A program made the position numbers and the translations under genes. 64,000 nt of DNA, taken from NCBI GenBank assembly GCA_035515055.1, contig DATJBV010000047.1, positions 1 to 64,000 of the forward strand, read 5' to 3'. Shown one piece after another: positions 7,891 to 16,893 of the stretch. Each line of letters starts with the position of its first letter. The stretch's first letter is position 1. The notes below the pieces were generated by a model. The model was not told where the DNA came from, made no database searches, and was given only the letters and a program-made list of their open reading frames with translations. Source of the DNA: Pollutimonas sp035515055 (GTDB lineage Bacteria > Pseudomonadota > Gammaproteobacteria > Burkholderiales > Burkholderiaceae_B).

Positions 7891-9933
7891 CTATACGCCC
7901 AGCAAGGCTTTCAATCCGTCTTCATCCAGCACGGGCACGCCAAGTTCACGGGCTTTTACGAGCTTGCCGCCGGCCTCTTCGCCCGCTACTACCCAAGATG
8001 TTTTCTTCGACACCGAAGCGCTGACCTTGCCTCCAGCCGCAAGAATATGCCGGGTTGCTTCGTCGCGTGTCCAGTTGGGCATGGTTCCGGTCAACACCAG
8101 TGTCTTGCCGGCCAGCCGCTGGCCGCTGGCGGGAGGTAGCTTTTCGACCTGCGCATGCACCCCTGCCTTCGCCAGCGCGGCGATTATTTCCTGGTTGTGC
8201 TCTTCCGCGAAAAACCGCCGTATGGAGCCCGCCACCACAGGGCCTACGTCGTTTACCGCCAACAACGCGGTTTCGTCCGCCAGCATGATGTCGTCGATTG
8301 AACCGAAGTGGCGCGCAAGGTCGCGTGCCGTGGTCTCGCCTACATGCCGTATTCCCAATCCATACAGTAGGCGGCCAAGCTCCGGCGTGCGCGCCCGATC
8401 CAGCGCGGCAACCAGATTATCCGCGGACTTGCGCCCCATGCGCTCATAGACGGCCAATTCATCGGCGGTCAGTGTGAAAAGGTCCGCCAATGATCGCACG
8501 CGCCCGCTTTCGACGAGCTGGTCGACCAGCTTTTCTCCCAAGCCTTCGATATCCAGCGCCTTGCGGGACGCCGCGTGGCTGATTGTTTGCTTGCGCTGCG
8601 CGGGGCAAAACAGGCCACCAGTGCAACGCGAAATTGCCTCATCTTCGAGGCGTTCGACGGCGGAGCCGCAAATCGGGCATTCGGTCGGGGTGATGAACAG
8701 GGCCGTGCCGGACGGGCGCAGCTCAAGCACTGGTCCGACCACTTCGGGAATGACATCGCCGGCGCGGCGCACAACGACGGTATCGCCAATGCGCACATCC
8801 TTGCGGCGTATTTCGTCCTCGTTGTGCAGCGTGGCATTGGTAACGGTCACACCGCCCACGAACACCGGCTTGAGCCGTGCGACGGGCGTGATCGCGCCGG
8901 TGCGCCCGACCTGCACATCGATGCCCATCAGTATGGTGGTTTCTTCCTGTGCGGGAAATTTGTGGGCTATCGCAAAGCGGGGCGCTCGCGCCACATAGCC
9001 AAGAACCTCTTGCGCGGCCAGCAGGTTGACTTTGTAAACGACGCCGTCAATATCGAATGGGAGCGTGCCGCGGGCCGCGCCGGTATGTTGGTAAAAGCCC
9101 AACAAGCCATTCGCCCCCTTCACGACGCGGCGCGCCGCGTTGACGGGCAGGCCAAGCGTCGTGAACCAGTCCAGCATCTGCGCATGCGTCGGGCACGGCG
9201 TCGGCCCCGAGATTTCGCCCCATCCATAGGCGAAGAACCGCAAAGGCCGTGTGGCGGTAATCCGGGGATCTAGCTGGCGCAGGCTGCCGGCGGCCGCGTT
9301 TCGCGGATTGACGAAGATTTTCTCGCCCCGATCTTGTTGAGCCTGGTTCAGGCGGTCGAAATCGCGCCGATTCATCAAGACCTCGCCGCGCACCTCGAGC
9401 ACATCGGGATAGTCGCCGCTAAGCTTCAGGGGCACGGAGCGCAACGTGCGAATGTTGCCGCTGATATCCTCGCCGGTTTGTCCGTCGCCGCGTGTCGCCG
9501 ATTGCACCAGCCCGCCCTTTTCATACCGCAGGCTGACGGCCAACCCGTCAAATTTCAGCTCCGCCACGTATTCGACCTTGCCGTCGTCCGCCGTCAGGCC
9601 GGCGCCATGCAGCGTATCGGCGACCCGCTTGTCGAACGCCACGATGTCCTGCTCCTCGAATGCGTTCCCCAGGGAACGCATGGGAACCGCATGGCGCACG
9701 CTGTTGAACGCGGCAAGCGGCGCATTGCCCACTCGCTGGGTGGGCGAGTCCGGCGTGACCAGGTCGGGGTGCATGGCTTCGAGCTCGATGAGCTCGTGCA
9801 GCAGCCGATCGTATTCCGCGTCCGAAATGACAGGCGCGTCGTGTGCATAATAGCGGACGTTGTGAGCGAATACTTCTGCGCGCAGTTGATCGACGCGCTG
9901 CGCCGGCGATTCGGCGCTGGGTTGATCAGTCAC
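7891..9933 (-). CDS. ligA: NAD-dependent DNA ligase LigA
   Basis: A 680-residue essential replicative ligase sealing Okazaki-fragment nicks with NAD+. It has the N-terminal Ia NMN-binding domain with HNVRYYAHD (22-32), and the adenylation lysine K127 in ELKFDG. The OB-fold follows, then a four-cysteine zinc finger (CPIC ... CTGGLFC, ~420-445), HhH repeats (DIEGLGEKLVDQL, GIRHVGETTA) and a C-terminal BRCT domain (GKTLVLTGTM, ~605-680). Length matches the family. It overlaps the zipA stop by 4 nt, so zipA-ligA form one transcript. Confidence 0.97.
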   Translation of the reverse strand: MTDQPSAESPAQRVDQLRAEVFAHNVRYYAHDAPVISDAEYDRLLHELIELEAMHPDLVTPDSPTQRVGNAPLAAFNSVRHAVPMRSLGNAFEEQDIVAFDKRVADTLHGAGLTADDGKVEYVAELKFDGLAVSLRYEKGGLVQSATRGDGQTGEDISGNIRTLRSVPLKLSGDYPDVLEVRGEVLMNRRDFDRLNQAQQDRGEKIFVNPRNAAAGSLRQLDPRITATRPLRFFAYGWGEISGPTPCPTHAQMLDWFTTLGLPVNAARRVVKGANGLLGFYQHTGAARGTLPFDIDGVVYKVNLLAAQEVLGYVARAPRFAIAHKFPAQEETTILMGIDVQVGRTGAITPVARLKPVFVGGVTVTNATLHNEDEIRRKDVRIGDTVVVRRAGDVIPEVVGPVLELRPSGTALFITPTECPICGSAVERLEDEAISRCTGGLFCPAQRKQTISHAASRKALDIEGLGEKLVDQLVESGRVRSLADLFTLTADELAVYERMGRKSADNLVAALDRARTPELGRLLYGLGIRHVGETTARDLARHFGSIDDIMLADETALLAVNDVGPVVAGSIRRFFAEEHNQEIIAALAKAGVHAQVEKLPPASGQRLAGKTLVLTGTMPNWTRDEATRHILAAGGKVSASVSKKTSWVVAGEEAGGKLVKARELGVPVLDEDGLKALLGV

Positions 9934-10952
9934 GAAAAGACCCTTGCCGTGCGTTCCGTCCCCGCTTCGAAGCCCGCTTTTTCCAGCCTGGCATACAAAT
10001 CGAGCAACTGTTTGTCGATGGCGTCATCGGCCCCTTCCGAGACGGGGCGGCCCTGATCGTCGAGCAAAACGGCATGAAGACGGGACGCAAGATCGCGGCC
10101 GACGCTGGCCATTCGGCTGAACGCCTGCTCGTCCGGTGGGCTGTTGGGCAGGTCGAGCAGTAGATCAATGCGGTCCACGCCGGCCGATTGCACTTCCTGG
10201 GCCGGAGTGCCGTCGAACAAGACCGTAAAACGCGGCGTACCGGTTTCGGCCATCCATGCCAACTGGTTGCCGTACGGCAGAAACCCGACCTCCTTCAGCA
10301 CGCGCGAAATGTCGGCGACAGGTTGTGTGCCCTGCAGGCGCAAAGCTACCCCCACCAGGGCGTCGAGCTCCGCGCACAGGCGATCCAGTTCCGCCGCTCG
10401 GCGCATGACCTGTTCTTGTTCCGGCGCCTCTATGGCTCCGTCGAAGCGTTCGGCAAGGCGTTGCGCCATCGACCACACATGCGACCATTCGATGTCCGTG
10501 AGCGGACCGCTGCGATTCGCCAGCACGACCGACAATTGCATGGAGATATAGCTTTCGCCGGGCCGGAGCCGCGCCCGGTGGCCACCGCCATCGCGTTCCG
10601 CAAAAATTCGCACGGCTTTATTGCCTGCCTTGTGCAAGGCCTTAATGATGGGATGCAACTGCTCCGAAGGCACCGGCTGCGCAAAATTGATGTCGATGAC
10701 GACCTCTGTGGCGGGATCGACTTCGGCTGGATCGTCGGCGGCAGCCTCCTGGACAGGCTCGCGCACGCCGAAACCAGGCTCGCGGCGCCCGACCGGCGCA
10801 TGAGCGCCGCCCATTAGGGGATCTTGATCGCGTTCCGGGAAATGCACCTGCATTTTTTGCCGTATCCGCCTGTCCTGCCACCAGTTGAACACCAGTACGA
10901 CCAGGATCAGCGCAACACCTAGAAGAATCAAACCGATTTGCAAGTCACTCAT
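9930..10952 (-). CDS. zipA: Cell division protein ZipA-like (C-terminal FtsZ-binding domain)
   Basis: A 340-residue protein anchored by one N-terminal membrane helix (LQIGLILLGVALILVVLVF, residues 4-22) in ZipA topology (N-out). A charged, Pro-rich linker (~25-85) leads to a C-terminal ZipA domain that binds the FtsZ tail (around ~200-330, including RFTVLFDGTPA and RIDLLLDLPNSP). ZipA tethers the Z-ring to the membrane. The smc-zipA-ligA order is conserved in Beta- and Gammaproteobacteria. The sequence is divergent from E. coli ZipA, so the assignment leans on topology and gene order. Confidence 0.85.
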   Translation of the reverse strand: MSDLQIGLILLGVALILVVLVFNWWQDRRIRQKMQVHFPERDQDPLMGGAHAPVGRREPGFGVREPVQEAAADDPAEVDPATEVVIDINFAQPVPSEQLHPIIKALHKAGNKAVRIFAERDGGGHRARLRPGESYISMQLSVVLANRSGPLTDIEWSHVWSMAQRLAERFDGAIEAPEQEQVMRRAAELDRLCAELDALVGVALRLQGTQPVADISRVLKEVGFLPYGNQLAWMAETGTPRFTVLFDGTPAQEVQSAGVDRIDLLLDLPNSPPDEQAFSRMASVGRDLASRLHAVLLDDQGRPVSEGADDAIDKQLLDLYARLEKAGFEAGTERTARVFS

Positions 10953-10995
10953 TGTCAGCCTCGTCGTTTCGCGAAATAGTTATGCCTGCACATCA

Positions 10996-13900
10996 TCAGA
11001 CTTCGGCTAGTTGCAGGGCGGTGTCTATATCGACTGCCACGATACGCGACACGCCCTGTTCCTGCATGGTAACGCCTACCAGTTGCCTGGCCATCTGCAT
11101 GGCGATCTTGTTATGCGAAATAAACAAGAATTGGGTCTGTTCCGCCATGCTGCTGACCAGGTTGGCGTAACGCTCGGTATTGGCATCATCGAGCGGCGCG
11201 TCCACCTCGTCAAGCAGGCAGAATGGAGCGGGATTCAACTTGAACAAGGCAAATACCAGTGCCGTTGCGGTCAGCGCTTTTTCCCCGCCGGACAGTAAAT
11301 GTATGGTGCTGTTGCGTTTGCCCGGAGGCTGGGCCATGACTTGCACGCCGGCATCCAGGATTTCATCGCCGGTGATGGACAGCCGGGCTTCGCCGCCGCC
11401 GAACAGGCGCGGAAATAGCTCGCCGAAATGAAGATTCACCTTGTCGAATGTGTCTTGCAGCAGAGCGCGGGTTTCGCGGTCGATCTTGCGTATGGCGTCT
11501 TCCAGCGTTTCTATGGCGGTGGACAAGTCAAGATACTGCGCATCCAGAAAGCCCTTGCGTTCGCTTGCCGTATTCAGTTCGTCAAGAGCGGCCAGGTTCA
11601 CGGATCCAAGCGAGTCGATCGCGCGTGAAATCCGCGCGACCTCGGACTGCAGCCATTGGGGCCTCTGCCAATCTTCCGGCCGGTCGCGCAGGAGCGCGCC
11701 CAGGACATCCCGGTCGACCTGGTTTGCATCCAGTTGCTCGGCGAACTGTTCCACGGCCAGTCGGGCCGCCTGTTCTTGCAGTTGCAGCTCCATGATGCGC
11801 GCACGGCGCGGTTCCAGTGATCGCTCCAGGACCATGCGTTCTTCATCGGCGCCGCGCAGCAGCGCGGCAAGGTTGTCCAGTTCGATACGAGCGCTGTTCA
11901 ACGCCTCTTCGCATTCGGCGCGCTGCTCCAGGGCATCCTGCAAGCCGGCCTGGGTGGCCGACGCATCGAGCTCGAATAGTTCGCCTTGCAAGCCTTCAAG
12001 TTCGGCGCCTGCACGCCGTGCCTGCTCGGCAGCCAATTGCGCGTTGCGCTTCAATTCGGCTATGCGCGTCTGCAAGGCCCGTTCTGCATATTCGGATTCG
12101 TGCACGGCGCGTTCCAGGTCGCGCAGGCGCTGGCGGGATGTCTCGGCCTGCCTGGCCAGATCCTCACCGGACATCTCTGCATCGGAAAACCGCGTTTGCT
12201 GCTCGGCCAGTTCCCCGTCGAGCGATTCGAAGCGCGCTTCGGCCTCTTCGCGGGCGGCGGCCAGGTCCTCGGACTGCGCCTTGATATCGGCAAGTTCCTC
12301 GTGGATGCGCGCAGCCCGCTCGCCCGACTGCTCGGCTTGCTGCTTCAATCGGGAGTATTCAAGCTGGATATCGTGCAGGCGCCGGGTAAGTTCGGATACC
12401 CGCAAGCGGGCCGGAGCCAAGGCCTGCGACACTTGTTGCCATGCCGCGTCGGCGCGGCTGACGCCGCTGAGCGCGTGATCGGCGATAAGCTGGCTGGCCT
12501 TCACGTCGCGTTGCAAGTTCTCGATTTCCTGCTGGCGCGCCAGCATGCCGGACTGCTCGGAATCGGCAGCGTAAAAACGCACGCTATGGCTGTCCACGAG
12601 ATGGCCTTCCTTGATTACGTACATGCCGCCTTGGGGCAGATCAGCGCGGGCGGCCAGGGCCTTGCCCATGTCGGTACAGATGTACACATCGCGCAACCAC
12701 TCGTTCAGCAGCGAGCGTAATTCCGGATCGGTGAGGCGCAACTTGGTACACAACGGCTCGATGCCGCCGGTCGTGGCGAGCGGCGACAACGCCTGTGGCT
12801 TTTGATAGAAGGCCAAGCGGGCCGGGGGCGCATCGGCGGCAAACGCGCGCGCATGGTCCAACTGGCGTATCTCGAGTGCCGCCATGCGTTCCCGCAGCAC
12901 TGCTTCCAATGCGGTTTCCCAGCCCGCCTCAATATGAAGCTGCTGCCATAAGCGCCCGAAGGATGTCAGTTCATGACGCGCAAGCCACGGCTCCAGCGCT
13001 CCCTGCCTCTGGACGTCTTCTTGAAGCTTGGTCAGGGCGGCGAGGCGCGCGTCCAGTTTTGCGACCGCCTGGGCTTCGGACTGCGAAGCCGACTGGGCAA
13101 GTTGCCGCTGCTCCTCCAGCTCGGGCAGGCGGTCCTCAAGTTCGATCAGTTGCTCTTGCGCATCGTGCAACTGTTCGGTCATGGCCTGGCTGTCGCCTGC
13201 ATGGCGGGCTATGTTGTCCGGATCAGGCGCATTCAGGCTGCGCAATTCCGCCTCCAGTCTTTCCCGCCGCAGTTCCAATGCCTGCAACTGGCGGTCGGCA
13301 TCGCGCTGAGCCTGGGCGGCCAGCGCCAGCGCCTGCTCGATGCGAGCCAGGACGCCGCGCATGTCGTCTCGTGATGCCGAGGCGAGCCGCACCTGATCTT
13401 CGATGGCGGGCAATTGCGCTTGTGCCTCTTCAGCCTGCGCGCGCGCCTCTTCGGTGCGCGCCGCCGCTGTTTCGAGGTCGTCGTGCGCCTGTGCCAACTG
13501 CTCGGCGCAGTGGGTTTGCTGGTCGGCCCATTCCTGCATTTGCTCTTGTAGCTGAGTACGGCGCGCCTGGACCCGATTGCGCGAATCGACGACATGGCGG
13601 ATTTCGGCTTCAAGGCGGCTGACTTGCGCGCCCGCCTCGAACAGACGCCCCTGCGCCGCGTGCACGGCATCGCCCGCCGCGTAATGCGCCTGGCGCCGCG
13701 ACTCGAGCGCCGATTCGCCCGCCCGCAAACTGGCGGTAGCCCCCTCCAATTCTGTTTGAGCCTGTTCGATGGCGAGGAACTTTTCTTGACGCTCTTGCTT
13801 AGCCAAGTTTTCTTTCAGGAGCCACAAGGCTTGCTGCTTTTGTTCGCCCTCTTGCTGGAGACCGCGATAGCGCTGCGCCACTTCTGCCTGGGCCTCGAGC

Positions 13901-14520
13901 TTTTCCAGCTGACTGCCGAGTTCACGAAGAATGTCTTCCACGCGAGTAAGATTTTCGCGCGTATCGCCCAGGCGGTTTTCGGTTTCGCGGCGCCGTTCTT
14001 TATAGCGCGACACGCCGGCGGCCTCTTCGAGAAATACTCGCAATTCTTCGGGCCGCGCTTCGATCAATCGATTGATCATCCCCTGGCCAATAATTGCGTA
14101 GCCCCTGGCGCCCAGTCCGGTTCCAAGGAAAATATCGTGGATATCGCGACGGCGCACTTGCTGATTGTTCACGAAATAACTGCTGGCACCGTCCCGTGTC
14201 AGGACCCGCCGCACCGCGATGTCGGCGTAGGCGCTCCACTGGCCAACGGCTCGCCCTTGGGAATTGTCGAAAACCAGCTCGACCGACGCGCGGGCGGCCG
14301 GCTTGCGATGCCCGGAGCCATTGAAAATAACGTCTTGCATGGACTCGCCACGCAATTCGGACGCCTTGCTCTCGCCCAATACCCAGCGCACCGCATCGAT
14401 GATATTGGACTTGCCGCAGCCGTTCGGTCCGACGACGCCCACCAATTGACTAGGCGTGGGTATAACCGTCGGTTCGACAAAGGACTTGAAACCGGCGAGT
14501 TTTATTTGGGTCAGACGCAC
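10996..14520 (-). CDS. smc: Chromosome segregation protein SMC
   Basis: A 1174-residue SMC ATPase that condenses and segregates the chromosome. Walker A GPNGCGKSN lies near residue 33 in the N-terminal head. Two long coiled coils rich in Q/E/A/R flank a hinge (~500-650), and the C-terminal head has signature LSGGEKALTATALVFA and Walker B CLLDEVDAPLDDAN. The start chosen is GTG at 14520 (VRLTQIKLAGFKSF), where family similarity begins. The frame continues upstream to an ATG at 14640, but those 40 residues are not SMC-like. No clear Shine-Dalgarno precedes the GTG. zipA and ligA follow. Confidence 0.95.
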   Translation of the reverse strand: MRLTQIKLAGFKSFVEPTVIPTPSQLVGVVGPNGCGKSNIIDAVRWVLGESKASELRGESMQDVIFNGSGHRKPAARASVELVFDNSQGRAVGQWSAYADIAVRRVLTRDGASSYFVNNQQVRRRDIHDIFLGTGLGARGYAIIGQGMINRLIEARPEELRVFLEEAAGVSRYKERRRETENRLGDTRENLTRVEDILRELGSQLEKLEAQAEVAQRYRGLQQEGEQKQQALWLLKENLAKQERQEKFLAIEQAQTELEGATASLRAGESALESRRQAHYAAGDAVHAAQGRLFEAGAQVSRLEAEIRHVVDSRNRVQARRTQLQEQMQEWADQQTHCAEQLAQAHDDLETAAARTEEARAQAEEAQAQLPAIEDQVRLASASRDDMRGVLARIEQALALAAQAQRDADRQLQALELRRERLEAELRSLNAPDPDNIARHAGDSQAMTEQLHDAQEQLIELEDRLPELEEQRQLAQSASQSEAQAVAKLDARLAALTKLQEDVQRQGALEPWLARHELTSFGRLWQQLHIEAGWETALEAVLRERMAALEIRQLDHARAFAADAPPARLAFYQKPQALSPLATTGGIEPLCTKLRLTDPELRSLLNEWLRDVYICTDMGKALAARADLPQGGMYVIKEGHLVDSHSVRFYAADSEQSGMLARQQEIENLQRDVKASQLIADHALSGVSRADAAWQQVSQALAPARLRVSELTRRLHDIQLEYSRLKQQAEQSGERAARIHEELADIKAQSEDLAAAREEAEARFESLDGELAEQQTRFSDAEMSGEDLARQAETSRQRLRDLERAVHESEYAERALQTRIAELKRNAQLAAEQARRAGAELEGLQGELFELDASATQAGLQDALEQRAECEEALNSARIELDNLAALLRGADEERMVLERSLEPRRARIMELQLQEQAARLAVEQFAEQLDANQVDRDVLGALLRDRPEDWQRPQWLQSEVARISRAIDSLGSVNLAALDELNTASERKGFLDAQYLDLSTAIETLEDAIRKIDRETRALLQDTFDKVNLHFGELFPRLFGGGEARLSITGDEILDAGVQVMAQPPGKRNSTIHLLSGGEKALTATALVFALFKLNPAPFCLLDEVDAPLDDANTERYANLVSSMAEQTQFLFISHNKIAMQMARQLVGVTMQEQGVSRIVAVDIDTALQLAEV

Positions 14521-14722
14521 AATAAGCGAGCAGTGAAATTCGTAATTGCAACTGGGTCGTATGATAACGCACCCCGCCCCGCTTTCGAGGCATATGGAAA
14601 ACTGCGCTATCATTTTCCGTTCATGCCCGGCGATGGCCATGCCTCGTCACGTTATACTCGACAACCTTTTCTTGCATTTTCTTTCGATTGCCGCCCACCC
14701 ATCATCCATTCGAGACATCCCA

Positions 14723-16030
14723 TTGAAAAAAGGCTTTTATCTAGTCATGATTGCGCAGGCGCTGTCGTCTGTTGCAGACAACGCTTTGCTGATCGCCGCC
14801 ATCGCATTGATCGCCGATCTGCAAGGCCCCGACTGGATGGCACCCATGATGAAGTGGTGGTTTGCGCTGGCGTATGTTGCCCTCGCCGCCTTTGTGGGAG
14901 CCTTCGCCGACGCCTTTCCCAAGGGCCGGGTCATGTTCATCACCAACGCCATCAAGGTCATGGGATGTCTACTGATGTTCAGTTGCCAAAGCCTTGGATT
15001 GGGCAATTATCAGCAACTGGTCATGGTATTCGTGGCCTACACCCTGGTGGGCGTCGGAGCGGCGGCGTACTCGCCGGCCAAGTACGGCATTGTGACGGAA
15101 ATGCTGCCCCCCGAACAACTGGTCAAAGGGAATAGCTGGATAGAGGGCCTGACGGTACTGTCGATTATCGCCGGCACCGTGCTGGGTGGGGTGCTCATCA
15201 ATCCTCACGTATCCGAGGCCTTGCTGTCGCACGAGTGGGTCAGCAATCTGGTACAGACGCGTACCGAAGCCGCCATCCTGGTAATCGGCGTGGTGTACTT
15301 CCTTGCGGCAGCCAGCAACTTGTTGATACCGCTGACGAATGTACGCTACCCCAAGCAACAGACCCATCCCATCAAGTTGGTATGCGGCTTCATGGGCTAC
15401 GTCCGTGTCCTCTGGAAAGACAAGCTGGGCCAGATATCGTTGGCCGTCACCACGCTATTCTGGGGCGCTGGCGCCACTTTGCAGTTCATTGTCATCGAGT
15501 GGGGCGCACGCCATCTGGGCTACCGCCTGGACCAGGCATCCGTGCTCATGGGCGTGGCCGCCGTGGGCACAGTCGCGGGTTCCATCCTCGCTGGCCGCGT
15601 GCCATTGAAGCGGGCTCTCGCCGTGCTGCCCGTCGGGGTGGTCATGGGATTTGCCGTCATGCTCATGCCTATCGTGCACGAGAAGTGGGCCGTCTACTGC
15701 GTATTGCTGCTCGTGGGCGGTTTATCCGGGTTCTTCGTGGTTCCGATGAATGCCTTGCTGCAGCACCGGGGTCATGTCCTGTTATCGGCGGGCCATTCCA
15801 TTGCCGTGCAGAACTTCAACGAGCAACTCAACATCCTGTTGATGCTGGCGCTTTACAGCCTGATGTTATGGCTAAACCTGCCCATCAACGCCATTATTGT
15901 CATTTTCGGCCTGCTCGTGGCAGGGCTGATGCTTGTCATCATGCACTGGAATCGCTTGAACCACAGGGCCGATCCCGGCCTGGAAAACACCATAGGCCAA
16001 CACGGCCACGGCCAGGCTCTAAGACATTAA
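14723..16030 (+). CDS. lplT: Lysophospholipid transporter LplT (MFS)
   Basis: A 435-residue major-facilitator protein with about 12 membrane segments. It strongly resembles E. coli LplT in TLVGVGAAAYSPAKYGIV, TLFWGAGATLQF and GGFFVVPMNALLQ. LplT flips lysophosphatidylethanolamine inward for re-acylation. The start is best placed at TTG 14723 (KKGFYLVMIAQALSS); an ATG at 14747 would remove eight residues that look like part of the first helix. No aas acyltransferase gene is adjacent, unlike in E. coli. Divergent from smc. The last bases overlap the convergent UDG stop (TTAATAA). Confidence 0.9.
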   Translation: MKKGFYLVMIAQALSSVADNALLIAAIALIADLQGPDWMAPMMKWWFALAYVALAAFVGAFADAFPKGRVMFITNAIKVMGCLLMFSCQSLGLGNYQQLVMVFVAYTLVGVGAAAYSPAKYGIVTEMLPPEQLVKGNSWIEGLTVLSIIAGTVLGGVLINPHVSEALLSHEWVSNLVQTRTEAAILVIGVVYFLAAASNLLIPLTNVRYPKQQTHPIKLVCGFMGYVRVLWKDKLGQISLAVTTLFWGAGATLQFIVIEWGARHLGYRLDQASVLMGVAAVGTVAGSILAGRVPLKRALAVLPVGVVMGFAVMLMPIVHEKWAVYCVLLLVGGLSGFFVVPMNALLQHRGHVLLSAGHSIAVQNFNEQLNILLMLALYSLMLWLNLPINAIIVIFGLLVAGLMLVIMHWNRLNHRADPGLENTIGQHGHGQALRH

Positions 16031-16893
16031 TAACCTTGAGGCTTGGCCCCCGCCTGATTGGTGTTGATGGACAAGGCCAGGTTCAGATCGTGCCACGCGT
16101 CCGCCTTGTGCTGCGGGCGTAGCAGCAACGATGCCGGGTGATACGTAACAACCAGCGGGATCTGGTGCTCGGCATCCACACTTACGCGGTGAACGCGCCC
16201 GCGCAAGACATCGAGGTCGTCATCGCATTTCAATAACGCCTGCGCAGCCAGCTTGCCCAGCGCAAGAATTCCTTCCGGCTTGAGCAATGCCAGCTGGCGC
16301 CATAAGTACGGTGCGCATGCCGCAATCTCGTCGGCCGTCGGCGTGCGATTGCCAAGCGGCCTGCATTTGATCAAATTCGTATAGAACACGGAAGACGCTG
16401 GTAAAACGCCGATCGACGTCAGCATGGCCTGTAGAAGGGCGCCGGGCCGGCCCTGGAACGGCATGCCGGCCTTGTCGTCCGACCCGCCGGGAGCTTCTCC
16501 GACGACCATCCATTTCGGGGCGAGCGTCTCGCCCGTTCCGAATACCGTCTGACTGCGTCCGGCATGCAGATCGCACGCCTGGCATGCCGCGACATGCAAT
16601 TGCAGGCCTGGCCAGTCGACGGGCATAGGCGTCGGCGGCGTGGCCGCCGGCCGATCCTTGTCGATGCGCGGCGCGCGTTGCGGCGTTACCGCGGGCCCGA
16701 CTGGCGGCGTACTCTGCGGCGCCCGCTGTGCAGCCGCGTCCGGCGCCGCATCTGGCATCGTGGGTCGTGCCCGGCGCAAACCCGAACCCGATCCGAGCGC
16801 CGGCGCGGCGGCATAGCGCGCCAAATTTTGTTTATCGATACCGATTTCTTGCAGCCAGGCGCGCTGCAGCGCACTGATGACGGGCGCGTTCAT
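16027..16893 (-). CDS. Uracil-DNA glycosylase, family 4 (Fe-S cluster)
   Basis: A 288-residue DNA repair enzyme removing uracil. Motif A is GEAPGGSDDKAGMPFQGRPG (131-150) and motif B is HPASLLL at 252-258. The four cluster cysteines are C104, C107, C177 and C193. Their spacing (3, 70, 16) matches the thermophilic family-4 enzymes (3, 69, 16), so a [4Fe-4S] cluster is expected. An Ala/Pro-rich N-terminal extension of ~90 residues precedes the catalytic domain, as in the SPO1 DNA polymerase-related subgroup. The start at 16893 overlaps the tsaB-rimI stop by 4 nt, so the two are co-translated. Confidence 0.92.
   Translation of the reverse strand: MNAPVISALQRAWLQEIGIDKQNLARYAAAPALGSGSGLRRARPTMPDAAPDAAAQRAPQSTPPVGPAVTPQRAPRIDKDRPAATPPTPMPVDWPGLQLHVAACQACDLHAGRSQTVFGTGETLAPKWMVVGEAPGGSDDKAGMPFQGRPGALLQAMLTSIGVLPASSVFYTNLIKCRPLGNRTPTADEIAACAPYLWRQLALLKPEGILALGKLAAQALLKCDDDLDVLRGRVHRVSVDAEHQIPLVVTYHPASLLLRPQHKADAWHDLNLALSINTNQAGAKPQGY

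Noticed and set aside
13594..15135. 513-codon open frame antisense to smc running into lplT
   Set aside because: Low-complexity composition, no domain, and it crosses two well-supported genes.
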